From Oscillospiraceae bacterium (lineage in GTDB: Bacteria; Bacillota; Clostridia; Oscillospirales; Ruminococcaceae): a stretch of 19,977 nt of DNA. Within the stretch, counting starts at the first letter, position 1. Every line of letters starts with the position of its first letter. The position numbers and the translations under genes were made by a program. The notes under the pieces are model-generated. The model was not told where the DNA came from and ran no database searches. It saw only the letters and a program-made list of their open reading frames with translations. Shown here in pieces: positions 1-7,869 of this stretch. The stretch lies in assembly GCA_900765125.1 (NCBI GenBank), contig CAAFQL010000144.1, positions 1 through 19,977 on the forward strand, written 5' to 3'.

Positions 1-651
1 CCTGATTTTTTAATAACAACAACTACTACATACAATAATAATCATTCCGATGTAAATCCTGAAAAAAATTTTTGGGTAAAACCAACAATTACGTATAATA
101 AGACAGACAATATCATTGATGTAACAGATATACTATCTAAAAACGATGCTGTATACGATGATTACAATTGGAAAATATCGGCTCTAAATGCATTGGATGC
201 AGTTTACGGAACTGTTGAAAATATATACTACACAAGTGTTTATGGTGTTCCATATATTCAAGCAGATATTTCAGTACAGTATTCTATGGGAAACGAAATT
301 TTTGAATATGGAGATAAGATATCAGTCTATATACCAGGCGGATATATGTCTCTCAGAGATTTTATTTCAAGCCATAAGTGGTTTGAAAAAGAACTTGATT
401 TTATGACAAATGAAGAAATAAATAACTATACTGTTTTTAATAATAACGGCACAAATACTATATCAAAAGGAAGTAAACTTCTCTTCTTTCTGTGTAACGG
501 ATTGGGTGATATGCCGCAGGGTGCATTTACTCTATGCAATAAAATGGATATTTTCATACAGAGAAAATCTTTGAATTCTATCACATACATTAATGCCATA
601 GATCGAAATATACGTTTTACAGATTATGAATATAAAAATTTAAAAGGATGA
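1..651 (+). CDS. C-terminal part of an unidentified secreted protein (5' end outside window)
   Basis: The frame is open from base 1 to the TGA at 649-651, so this is the 3' end (216 residues) of a longer gene. An internal TTG at 193 could be read as a start, but no stop separates it from the window edge. The visible part begins with a short Thr run and Asn-rich stretch, like a linker, followed by a globular-looking mixed alpha/beta region with many Tyr, Asn and Asp residues, typical of extracellular proteins of ruminococci. Recognisable phrases are IPGGYMSLRDF near the middle and KLLFFLCNG in the last third. I do not recognise a catalytic motif. The stop codon overlaps the upstream ATG of the next gene (ATGA at 648-651), so the two are cotranscribed and probably translationally coupled. 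Location outside the membrane is inferred from composition and neighbours. The signal peptide would lie outside the window. Confidence 0.75.
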   Translation, partial: PDFLITTTTTYNNNHSDVNPEKNFWVKPTITYNKTDNIIDVTDILSKNDAVYDDYNWKISALNALDAVYGTVENIYYTSVYGVPYIQADISVQYSMGNEIFEYGDKISVYIPGGYMSLRDFISSHKWFEKELDFMTNEEINNYTVFNNNGTNTISKGSKLLFFLCNGLGDMPQGAFTLCNKMDIFIQRKSLNSITYINAIDRNIRFTDYEYKNLKG

Positions 652-656
652 TTTTT

Positions 657-1937
657 ATGAACTATAAAAAGATTTTGAGTATGCTTGTATGCATTCTTAT
701 GGCGACTTCTGCTATGAATAATGTCAAAGCATATGCTGCTGATGAAGAATTTTCTGACACATCAGTAACTAACAGCAGCAATGATGATACATATATAGCA
801 GGCAATTACAGAATGTATTATTCCATAAAGACAGACGATGTCAATAAATACATAAGCATAGACAGCTATGACCTTACTTCGTATGAATTTCCTGCCATTT
901 ATCCGCTTATTCTCCTTACCCCTCCTGAAATAGACGGGTATCCTGTAGGTGAAATAGGAGCTTACGCATTTGGTACAGATGTATTTTGCGACTGTATTCC
1001 GTGTCCTGCTCAAAAACTTGTTATTACAAGCAATTATACATACTTTAAAATCGGAGAAAGTGCATTCCGCAACTGCAATCCCCTCAGAATCGTAGATTTA
1101 CCCGAAAATCTTAGTTTCATAGGAAAGGAAGCTTTTTTCGGCTGTGATAATCTTAAAGAGATCACCATACCTAAAAGTGTAACAACTATAGAAGATAAAG
1201 CCCTTGGATATGTTTTAGGACGTGTTTATGTAAAGGATGAAAACGGCGATGTCATTGATATTGACAGTGCAATGCCTATGCCTGATTTCACTATCTACGG
1301 CTATAAAGGTACTGAAGCTGAAAGGTATGCTAAAGATAATGGATTTATATTTGAATCAATAGATCCATCAGGTGATATAAACGGCGACAATGAGCTTACT
1401 ATTAAGGATATCCTCACACTCCAGAAGTATATTATAGGTAAGACTAAACTTTCCAACGGAGAACTGGCACGTGCCGATATTTGCAATGACGGACGTATCA
1501 ACTGTTTTGATATTGCAGAGATAAAAGCTTCTATAATAGAAAAACGTAAAAGTATAGATTACCTGATATCTATAGATCAGTACTTTTCAAATATAAACGA
1601 AAGATTTGATTCAAATGCAATTATCAGAAGCAAAAATGAAATGATAGACTTCCTTGACGATTATATCTCACGTAAAGACATTGCAGAGATTTATTCTGCA
1701 AAATATACAAATGAGTTCTTTGAAGATAATGTTTTGTTAATGGGTGCCATTTTGCAAAATTACGGATCTCAGGTCATGTATGACGTATCTGTAAGCGGCT
1801 TTAAAGGCGATACTCTAAATATACATTGCACACCTATTTATCCGCCTATGTCCACAGAATGTGTAATGTCAAGACTTATTGCACAGATAGTCATTCCAAA
1901 AGAACAATTTACATTTGATAATGTAGAATGGAAATAA
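657..1937 (+). CDS. Secreted leucine-rich-repeat protein with dockerin and PrcB-like tail
   Basis: I chose the ATG at 657 because AAAAGG (642-647) lies 9 nt upstream; the ATG at 648 overlaps that ribosome binding site. This gives 426 residues. Residues 1-28 form a signal peptide (basic NYKK, hydrophobic core, cut near AYA-ADE). Residues about 97-182 hold BspA-type leucine-rich repeats (IGESAFRNC, IGKEAFFGCDNLKEITIP). Residues about 238-296 form a type I dockerin with two calcium-loop/helix repeats (GDINGDNELTIKDILTLQKY and the degenerate ADICNDGRINCFDIAEIK). Residues about 325-423, with phrases such as FFEDNVLLMG and AQIVIPKEQF, resemble the PrcB_C-type beta domain, a weaker call. Dockerins bind cohesins on scaffoldins, so the protein is probably exported and attached to a cell-surface complex, with the LRRs acting in binding. 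No enzyme motif was seen. A dockerin in the middle of the chain rather than at an end is less usual. The gene lies in an operon with the Thr-rich protein and the radical SAM enzyme. Confidence 0.88.
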   Translation: MNYKKILSMLVCILMATSAMNNVKAYAADEEFSDTSVTNSSNDDTYIAGNYRMYYSIKTDDVNKYISIDSYDLTSYEFPAIYPLILLTPPEIDGYPVGEIGAYAFGTDVFCDCIPCPAQKLVITSNYTYFKIGESAFRNCNPLRIVDLPENLSFIGKEAFFGCDNLKEITIPKSVTTIEDKALGYVLGRVYVKDENGDVIDIDSAMPMPDFTIYGYKGTEAERYAKDNGFIFESIDPSGDINGDNELTIKDILTLQKYIIGKTKLSNGELARADICNDGRINCFDIAEIKASIIEKRKSIDYLISIDQYFSNINERFDSNAIIRSKNEMIDFLDDYISRKDIAEIYSAKYTNEFFEDNVLLMGAILQNYGSQVMYDVSVSGFKGDTLNIHCTPIYPPMSTECVMSRLIAQIVIPKEQFTFDNVEWK

Positions 1938-1965
1938 TCATACTCAAATTGAAAGGATGAAACTT

Positions 1966-2592
1966 ATGAAAATTGAACCCGTAAAGAATTACAAAAAACC
2001 TCAGTATGCTGTAAAAATTGCATCTATCCTCACCGCTGCAAGTTCACTTGCAGGATGCGGAACCATTCCTCAAGTCCAGCTCGCAGGCGAGGAGACATCA
2101 GTAGAGGAATCAACACTGGTTACAACTACCGCTGCAACAGAAGAGGTCATGTTGGGCGGCGATATTTCTGTTGAAGAAATGACAACCACAGAACCTCAGC
2201 TTGATGGTGACATTGTTATAATTGATGACACCAATACTACTCCTGCCAAAACTACAACTACCACTACAAATGTAAAGCTTGCAGGAGATATAGCTGTAAT
2301 TGACCAAACAAGTACAACCAAAACTACAACAATTACATCACGTGCTACCACAAGACCCACAACATTAGAACTTGGCGGAGTTCTTACAACGGCAACAGAA
2401 GAAACAGAACTTATAACCGACGGCACTGCTCCCATATACACCACTACTCAAACTACAATTCTGACAACACCCGGCGATGTTCCGCTTTACACTGAAACAA
2501 CAACAGAGGTTGCAACAGCAGGCGTCGCTCCGATGTTTACTGAAACAACAGAGGTTACTCTTGCAGGAGAACCTGTACTTCCTATGGAATAA
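1966..2592 (+). CDS. Thr-rich repeat protein with lipobox-like leader; candidate radical SAM substrate
   Basis: I chose the ATG at 1966 because GAAAGG (1951-1956) is 9 nt upstream; an ATG at 1957 abuts that site. This gives 208 residues. Residues 1-30 carry basic residues and a hydrophobic stretch ending in LAGC31G, a lipobox, so this is either a lipoprotein signal or a leader peptide. The rest has about 52 Thr in 178 residues and no other Cys. It is built of roughly nine short units centred on a Gly. Four begin xLxG[D/E] (LAGEETSVEE, LGGDISVEEM, LDGDIVIIDD, LAGDIAVIDQ). Three later ones follow Gx[A/V]PΦ[Y/F]T (GTAPIYTT, GDVPLYTE, GVAPMFTE), and the last is LAGEPVLPME. Thr runs separate the units. 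The radical SAM gene starts 5 nt downstream, which fits a multi-core precursor and its maturase. Being a substrate is inference. The alternative is a plain Thr-rich, perhaps O-glycosylated, surface lipoprotein. Confidence 0.8.
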   Translation: MKIEPVKNYKKPQYAVKIASILTAASSLAGCGTIPQVQLAGEETSVEESTLVTTTAATEEVMLGGDISVEEMTTTEPQLDGDIVIIDDTNTTPAKTTTTTTNVKLAGDIAVIDQTSTTKTTTITSRATTRPTTLELGGVLTTATEETELITDGTAPIYTTTQTTILTTPGDVPLYTETTTEVATAGVAPMFTETTEVTLAGEPVLPME

Positions 2593-2597
2593 GTGAT

Positions 2598-3665
2598 ATG
2601 AATTTTACGCTTCATCTAACTGAACAATGCAACATGGACTGCATATACTGCACACGTGAAAAGAAAAATACATCAATGTCCATGGATACCCTGAAGGCTG
2701 CCTGTGACCTTGCCTTTTCTAAGGGAAATAGTGCAGGACTTTGCTTCTTTGGCGGCGAACCGCTTCTTGAACGCAGCAAAATCGAATGGGCGCTTGATTA
2801 CTGTGAGGAAATGTCACGTAAAACCAAAATACCATTCAATTCTAAAATCACTACCAACGGAACTCTTCTTGACGAAAAATTCATTCTTCGTGCCAAAAGA
2901 GCCGGCATGGTAATAGGCGTATCTTTTGACGGAATATCGCAGAAAATCAGCCGAAAATATAATAACGGCAAGGATTCATTTGAAGATTTAGAGAATATAT
3001 CAAAGCTTCTGCTGCGTGAAATGCCAGAATCCTATGCCATGCTTACTCTTGCACCTGAGGCAGTAGCCCATTATACAGAATCTGTGGAATATCTCTATTC
3101 CATTGGATTCAAAAAAATGACTGCCACCATTGCATATGGAAAGCGTGCTGTGTGGACAGATGATCATTTGGAGATACTGAAACAGGAACTTCATAAAATT
3201 GCTGAATTTTATGAAGAATGTTTTGCAAAATGTGTTCACTTCTTTTTCAGTCCATTTGACAGTAAAATAAGAGAGTGCATAACAGGATATAATCCGTCTG
3301 AAAGATGCCACCTTGGATTCAGACAAATGCCGGTTTTCACTGATGGTAAGATATACGCCTGCACGCAGTTTATCGGTGATAAGGATTTCTGCCTTGGTGA
3401 CGTTTGGAACGGTATTGACACAAAAAAACAAATCTCTCTTGCAAAGCGTTCATCTATACCTAAAGAGTGTATTGAATGTGATCTTAAAAATCGCTGTACA
3501 AACTCATGCGGATGTCTGAATCGTCTTGAAACAGGAAATGAAAACGAGATCTCTCCACTTCAATGTTCCTATGAAAGAATGCTGATCGAAATAAGCGATA
3601 AATTAGCAGAGAAATTGCTTGAAAGAGACGAAGAAAGATTTATAAAGAGATTTGGAAAAATGTAA
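2598..3665 (+). CDS. Radical SAM/SPASM peptide-maturase-type enzyme
   Basis: The protein has 355 residues. The N-terminus carries the radical SAM cluster motif C11-x3-C15-x2-C18 (CNMDCIYC), which binds the 4Fe-4S cluster that splits S-adenosylmethionine. FFGGEP at about 50-55 is the SAM-binding GGEP motif. The C-terminus has a full SPASM pattern for auxiliary Fe-S clusters: C237-x12-G-x4-C255, then C291-x2-C294-x5-C300-x3-C304, then C306 and C323. This architecture is typical of enzymes that modify ribosomally made peptides (sactipeptide, ranthipeptide, streptide, SCIFF and mycofactocin types) and of anaerobic sulfatase maturases. No sulfatase is present nearby. The gene starts 5 nt after the Thr-rich repeat protein, making that protein the likely substrate. 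No obvious RRE (peptide-recognition) extension precedes the radical SAM domain, since the cluster motif lies within the first 20 residues. The exact chemistry cannot be read from the sequence. A strong hairpin ends the operon just downstream. Confidence 0.9.
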   Translation: MNFTLHLTEQCNMDCIYCTREKKNTSMSMDTLKAACDLAFSKGNSAGLCFFGGEPLLERSKIEWALDYCEEMSRKTKIPFNSKITTNGTLLDEKFILRAKRAGMVIGVSFDGISQKISRKYNNGKDSFEDLENISKLLLREMPESYAMLTLAPEAVAHYTESVEYLYSIGFKKMTATIAYGKRAVWTDDHLEILKQELHKIAEFYEECFAKCVHFFFSPFDSKIRECITGYNPSERCHLGFRQMPVFTDGKIYACTQFIGDKDFCLGDVWNGIDTKKQISLAKRSSIPKECIECDLKNRCTNSCGCLNRLETGNENEISPLQCSYERMLIEISDKLAEKLLERDEERFIKRFGKM

Positions 3666-3684
3666 AAAAGCAAATCATTAAAAT

Positions 3685-3723
3685 AAAGGCACTCCAGTTT
3701 GATTAAAAACAAGGAGTGCCTTT
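3685..3723. terminator. Bidirectional intrinsic terminator
   Basis: AAAGGCACTCC (3685-3695) pairs with GGAGTGCCTTT (3713-3723), an 11-bp stem with a 17-nt loop. A T tract continues to 3725 on the + strand, and an AT-rich run follows on the - strand. It lies between the convergent radical SAM gene and the YeiH-family gene and can serve both. Confidence 0.9.
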
Positions 3724-3743
3724 TTATTTATCATATTCAGATG

Positions 3744-4835
3744 TTATATATTTGTAGTGTAAATTCCTGTTAAATATTGAACTGCAATTGAAACGCCTGT
3801 TACTGCAAGCCAACAGCAAAATCCAAGCAGTATAGGTTTTCCGCCCTTTTTGATAAGACTTACAACGTTTGTATTAAGACCAATAGCACACATTGCCATA
3901 GCAATAAAGAACTTAGCAAGCCATTTCATTGCAGGTACAAAACTATCATTGTAGAGTGCTGTAAATCCGTTTTCCGGAATAAGTCCCACTAAAGTTGTTA
4001 TTAAAGCAGCTGCAATAAAATAGAGAATAAACCACGGAAAAATTTTTCCAAAAGAAAATGAAGAAGCTTCTCCGCCTTGTTTCTTTGCCTTTCTGGTTCT
4101 GTAAATCGCAAGAGCAAGAGTTATAGGGATAATTGCAAGAGTTCTTGTAAGCTTTACTGTTACCGCTGCTGAAAGAATACCACTTACATTATAAAGACCT
4201 TCTGCGGTAGATGCTGCCGCTGTTACAGATGATGTGTCATTTACAGCAGTACCTGCAAATATTGCAAAGCCCTCTGAACCGAAATGCAGGACATTATAAC
4301 CCAGTGTAGGAAAAATAAGAGCTGCAAGAATATTGAAAAGGAAGATAACGGATATTGATTGTGCAACGTCATCGTCCTCTGCGTCAATTACAGGGGCTGT
4401 TGCCGCAATTGCAGATCCTCCGCAAATGGATGAGCCAACACCAATAAGACAAGCTGTTTTCGGCTTTATCTTCATAACTTTCATAAGAATAAACGCTACA
4501 ATCAGAGAAGCTGAAATTGTTAAGATGATTACAGGAAGACTCTTTACACCTACCTGTGCAATAGTATTCAAATTCAGTGAAAATCCAAGAATAATTACTG
4601 CCCATTGAAGTATTTTCTTTGATGTAAATTTTATACCGCCTGCAAGAGCTTCATTTTTAACAAACTTCGGTGCGGCAAGAGAAATTATCATTCCAATTAA
4701 AATTGCCAATACAGGTGCACCGATAAGCTCAAGGGAAAAACTTCCTATGCTCAAAGAGGCAATAAGCGTTGCAATTCCTGCAATGGCAGCACATAAAATA
4801 ATACCATATACATTTTTATTTAAAAAGTTCATCAT
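3744..4835 (-). CDS. YeiH/UPF0324-family membrane protein, putative sulfate exporter
   Basis: This 363-residue protein has about ten hydrophobic segments. Its family phrases are GVGSSICGGSAIAATAPVI (residues 132-150), GTAVNDTSSVTAAAS in the middle and MAMCAIGLNTN near the end. These are hallmarks of PF03601 (Cons_hypoth698, YeiH), annotated as putative sulfate exporter; experimental support for the substrate is thin. It acts in the cytoplasmic membrane. Two ATGs are adjacent (4833-4835 and 4830-4832). GGAGG at 4840-4844 is 4 nt from the first and 7 nt from the second, so the second (end 4832, one residue shorter) is equally plausible. It stands alone: no LysR-type regulator, which often accompanies yeiH, is seen. 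It ends at the shared terminator at 3685-3723. No convincing promoter was resolved upstream. Confidence 0.9.
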   Translation of the reverse strand: MMNFLNKNVYGIILCAAIAGIATLIASLSIGSFSLELIGAPVLAILIGMIISLAAPKFVKNEALAGGIKFTSKKILQWAVIILGFSLNLNTIAQVGVKSLPVIILTISASLIVAFILMKVMKIKPKTACLIGVGSSICGGSAIAATAPVIDAEDDDVAQSISVIFLFNILAALIFPTLGYNVLHFGSEGFAIFAGTAVNDTSSVTAAASTAEGLYNVSGILSAAVTVKLTRTLAIIPITLALAIYRTRKAKKQGGEASSFSFGKIFPWFILYFIAAALITTLVGLIPENGFTALYNDSFVPAMKWLAKFFIAMAMCAIGLNTNVVSLIKKGGKPILLGFCCWLAVTGVSIAVQYLTGIYTTNI

Positions 4836-4912
4836 ATATCCTCCAATATATTATTTCATTCATTTTATTTTAGCAAAAAACTATGACGAAATTTATTTAT
4901 ATTTTTAAACTA

Positions 4913-4942
4913 TTGACGTACTACATTAAACTGTGATATAAT
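4913..4942 (+). promoter_or_regulatory. Sigma-A-type promoter of the lipoprotein gene
   Basis: TTGACG (4913-4918) and TATAAT (4937-4942) are separated by 18 nt, close to the vegetative consensus. Transcription should start near 4949, leaving a leader of about 33 nt before the ATG at 4982. Confidence 0.85.
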
Positions 4943-4981
4943 ACTTATGATATTATTATTTTGAAAGGATATACATTTTAC

Positions 4982-6043
4982 ATGAAATATATTTTAGTTA
5001 TAATTACGGCGTCACTAATTGCTTTATCTTTTACAGGCTGTTCAACGTTCACAAAATCACTTATGGAAGCTGCCGAAGAAACAACAGAGAAATCTGAAAA
5101 TTCAAAAGCATCAGATACCACTGAAAATCCAGCAAAACAAACCTGTACTGTAGGAGATGTTTCATTTGAAGTCCCGGCGGAATGGGATGCTGTAAACGGC
5201 TTAGATGGTTCATTTACTTCTCCTGACAAAAAAACAGCATACCAGCTTCAGGGAGAGTCTATTCTCGGCAGTTATACTCCTGATGAATTCTTCCATGAAC
5301 TTATAAATTCATACTCTTCTTCATATAAGATAGTCAGAAAGGAAAAAGGCGTTTCACCTCTTACAACAGCAGACGGTACAGAGTGCTTTGCAGGACGCAT
5401 TGAAATGACAGAGAATAACGTTCTTTTCAGCATTGATGTACTAATTGCACCAAGTAAAAATACCGTTCTCACCTTTGCCTCTCAATGTAAAGAAAATCGC
5501 AAACCATACTCTGATATTCGTGATGTAACCAAAACCACTGTTTTCAATATTGGCACAGAAGATATGGCATCCGGCAGAAAATTCAAAGTCAGCATCGGCA
5601 CGGAGATCCATCTGAATGATGACGGCAGCTTTAAATATTTTAAAGAATCAGGTGATCCTAACGGCTCCTATTTTCAGGGAAGTTACGAAGTTTACTATGG
5701 TCAGGCTGCATTTGACAAGCTTGTTTCAATGAAAGAATACGGTCTTACAGAAGAAGAGCTTGAAAGCACACTTTCTGCAAATATGAACGGATATTCTATA
5801 GGCGGCTCATCTCCTATGGACTATTTTAACAATGGAGAAGCTTCTGATAATGAGGGCTATCATATATGTAGAGATACATTCTATACGATAATAATGCATA
5901 CCAATGTACTGGTCGAAGATGGACAAGCCTCTGATATGGATGGCACAGCCATTTATATGGGATATTATCTGCCTGAAATTGAACAATTCGATTTGCTGAG
6001 CATAAATACTGTAACTTATACTCAATGGACGGAAATCAAATAA
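4982..6043 (+). CDS. Two-domain lipoprotein of unknown function
   Basis: I chose the ATG at 4982, which gives 353 residues. GAAAGG (4963-4968) lies 13 nt upstream, rather far, but the in-frame TTG at 4961 is itself part of the binding-site region. Residues 1-20 are a lipoprotein signal (MKYILV, hydrophobic core, FTGC20). A Ser/Thr/Glu-rich linker follows to about residue 55. The first domain (about 56-190, starting VGDVSFEVPAEWD) looks like a PsbP/DcrB-type fold, by pattern only. The second (about 195-353, with FQGSYEVYYGQAAFD and LTEEELESTLSANMNGY) is a type I have met in other ruminococcal lipoproteins, without known function. It should sit on the outer face of the membrane. It is a single-gene unit with its own promoter and terminator, flanked by oppositely directed genes. 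Confidence 0.82.
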   Translation: MKYILVIITASLIALSFTGCSTFTKSLMEAAEETTEKSENSKASDTTENPAKQTCTVGDVSFEVPAEWDAVNGLDGSFTSPDKKTAYQLQGESILGSYTPDEFFHELINSYSSSYKIVRKEKGVSPLTTADGTECFAGRIEMTENNVLFSIDVLIAPSKNTVLTFASQCKENRKPYSDIRDVTKTTVFNIGTEDMASGRKFKVSIGTEIHLNDDGSFKYFKESGDPNGSYFQGSYEVYYGQAAFDKLVSMKEYGLTEEELESTLSANMNGYSIGGSSPMDYFNNGEASDNEGYHICRDTFYTIIMHTNVLVEDGQASDMDGTAIYMGYYLPEIEQFDLLSINTVTYTQWTEIK

Positions 6044-6062
6044 TATAATACAACAAAAACAA

Positions 6063-6091
6063 GGGCTGCTGCATTTTTAGTGCAACAGCCC
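6063..6091. terminator. Bidirectional intrinsic terminator, CTG-x-TGCA type
   Basis: GGGCTGCTGCA (6063-6073) pairs with TGCAACAGCCC (6081-6091) with one mismatch and a 7-nt loop. On the - strand it is followed by TTGTTTTTG, a good U tract for dapB. On the + strand ATTTTC follows for the lipoprotein gene. The core is shared with the hairpins at 13705-13738 and 16186-16216. Confidence 0.88.
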
Positions 6092-6113
6092 ATTTTCTAT
6101 AATAATTTACAGC

Positions 6114-6878
6114 TTACGCCTTCTGAGCTTCAACAAGCTGTGCCATATCGTACATACCTGCTTCCTTACCTTTGATGAATACAGCTGCATTAACTGCACC
6201 TACTGCAAATACGCTCTTTGATGCAGCACTATGCGACAGGGTTATAACCTCATCACGTCCTGCAAAAATAACATCGTGTTCACCTACGATAGTGCCGCCT
6301 CTGATAGCGTGCATACCTATCTCAGATTTCTCACGCTTCATGCGTCTTGCATGACGATCGTATACATAGTGATACTGATTATCTCGTGTTTCATTTATAG
6401 CATTGGCTATCATGATAGCTGTACCGCTTGGGGCATCTATTTTTTGATTGTGATGCTTCTCCACAACTTCAATATCAAACTGGTCGCCCAATACAGATAC
6501 TGCTGTCTTTGCGAGCTGTACCAAAAGATTTATACCCAGTGACATATTAAATGTGAAGAACACAGGTATCTGCTCAGAGGCAGCCTTTATCTTTGTTATC
6601 TGCTCATCGCTGTAGCCTGTTGTAGCAAGTACAAGTGCTACATTGTGTGTAAGACCATACTCAAGAAGTGCATCCAAAGATGACGGATTTGAAAAGTCAA
6701 TTATAACATCAGGCTGTTCTGTAAGCTTGTCGGGTGTTTCCACGATGGGAAAATCACTATAAACTTTTGTATATGAATCAATACCGGCTAAAACCCTGCA
6801 ATCCTCTCTTGACTCAATACAGGATGCAACGGTATGACCCATTTTACCATTTGCACCGCAAATTACAATATTTGTCAT
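6114..6878 (-). CDS. dapB: 4-hydroxy-tetrahydrodipicolinate reductase
   Basis: The enzyme reduces the product of DapA to tetrahydrodipicolinate with NAD(P)H, in the cytoplasm, on the route to diaminopimelate (peptidoglycan) and lysine. It has 254 residues, normal for the family. The N-terminal Rossmann motif is GANGKMG (residues 8-14). ATTGYS (85-90) follows, and the catalytic signature EKHHNQKIDAPSGTA (140-154) includes the conserved His-His, the substrate Lys146 and the PSGT loop. AAAGG is correctly spaced before the ATG. It is the third gene of asd-dapA-dapB, 50 nt after dapA. The gap holds only a small CCGC/GCGG hairpin (6893-6904). It should be controlled by the lysine riboswitch upstream of asd and ends at the hairpin 6063-6091. 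Confidence 0.97.
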   Translation of the reverse strand: MTNIVICGANGKMGHTVASCIESREDCRVLAGIDSYTKVYSDFPIVETPDKLTEQPDVIIDFSNPSSLDALLEYGLTHNVALVLATTGYSDEQITKIKAASEQIPVFFTFNMSLGINLLVQLAKTAVSVLGDQFDIEVVEKHHNQKIDAPSGTAIMIANAINETRDNQYHYVYDRHARRMKREKSEIGMHAIRGGTIVGEHDVIFAGRDEVITLSHSAASKSVFAVGAVNAAVFIKGKEAGMYDMAQLVEAQKA

Positions 6879-6928
6879 TATCCTTTACCTTTACCGCTGC
6901 TGCGGTATCCTTTCAATTAACCTATAAA

Positions 6929-7819
6929 TCAGCCTATAAGACCCTTTTCATTAAGGACATTTCTCATAGCTTCGATATGCTCATCTGTCATTTCACACAG
7001 CGGCATTCTGCACGGACCGGAAGGCAGACCCATAAGATTCATGGCAGCCTTTACCGGAATAGGATTAACCTCAATAAATAGTGTGTTTATAAGTTTCAGA
7101 TACTCAAGCTGAAGCTTTGTTGCTTCTGCAAAGTTGTTATCCAGACAATACTGGCACATATCGTGTGTTTCCTTAGGAAGAATATTGGAAAGTACGGAAA
7201 TAACACCCTTACCGCCCAGTGACATAATAGGAACTATCATATCGTCGTTGCCGCTGTAGATGTCAACTATATCACCGCACTTTGCAGCGAGCTTAGCAGT
7301 ATAGCTGATATTACCAGACGCTTCCTTTACAGCAACGATGTTTTTATGCTGACCCAAAGCTTCAACAGTTGGAATCTCAATCGTAACGCCTGTTCTGCTC
7401 GGAATATTGTAAAGTATCATAGGGATATTTACATTATCAGCGATCTGCTTGTAGTGCTGATAAAGTCCCTTCTGGGTACACTTGTTATAATAAGGTGTTA
7501 CAACAAGCAGACCATCTGCACCAAGCTCCTGAGCTTCCTTAGAGAGTTCTACGGCATACTTTGTATCATTGCTGCCTGTACCGGCAATGACCGGTACACG
7601 ATTGGCAGTATGCTCAACTGCACATTTGATAGCTGCACGATGCTCATCGTCATCAAGTGTAGAGGATTCACCTGTTGTACCACAGATGATAATTGCATCA
7701 GTACCGCCGTTTATCTGGAAATCAATGAGCTTTTTCAGTCCGTCAAAGTCCACTGCTCCGTCTGAAAGCATGGGAGTTACAATAGCAACGCCTGCGCCTG
7801 TGAAAATTGTATTTTTCAT
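6929..7819 (-). CDS. dapA: 4-hydroxy-tetrahydrodipicolinate synthase
   Basis: The enzyme condenses pyruvate with aspartate semialdehyde, the committing step toward DAP and lysine. It has 296 residues with all key residues of the class I aldolase family: GTTGE (47-51), VTPYYNK (107-113), the YNIPSRTG motif (137-144) with Tyr137 and the substrate-binding Arg142, and the Schiff-base Lys165 in AVKEASG. The start is supported by GGAGG a few bases upstream. It sits 50 nt after asd and 50 nt before dapB in one lysine-riboswitch-controlled unit. Confidence 0.97.
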   Translation of the reverse strand: MKNTIFTGAGVAIVTPMLSDGAVDFDGLKKLIDFQINGGTDAIIICGTTGESSTLDDDEHRAAIKCAVEHTANRVPVIAGTGSNDTKYAVELSKEAQELGADGLLVVTPYYNKCTQKGLYQHYKQIADNVNIPMILYNIPSRTGVTIEIPTVEALGQHKNIVAVKEASGNISYTAKLAAKCGDIVDIYSGNDDMIVPIMSLGGKGVISVLSNILPKETHDMCQYCLDNNFAEATKLQLEYLKLINTLFIEVNPIPVKAAMNLMGLPSGPCRMPLCEMTDEHIEAMRNVLNEKGLIG

Positions 7820-7869
7820 TATGAATACCTCCTCATTAAAAATACTATAACGGTTTTAATTTTTATATT

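Noticed and set aside
2230..2350. Low-complexity ACTACA/ACAACT repeats as a possible microsatellite or CRISPR-like array
   Set aside because: The repetition follows from runs of Thr codons in an intact reading frame; there is no regular spacer structure.
3000..3431. Open frame of 143 codons on the - strand opposite the radical SAM gene
   Set aside because: It lies wholly inside the conserved SPASM-coding region and has no recognisable protein features.
6893..6904. CCGC-TGCT-GCGG palindrome between dapA and dapB as a terminator
   Set aside because: The stem is only 4 bp with no U tract; at most a minor processing site within the operon.
7346..7765. Open frame of 139 codons on the + strand opposite dapA
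   Set aside because: It is a shadow of dapA, whose active-site motifs fill the other strand.
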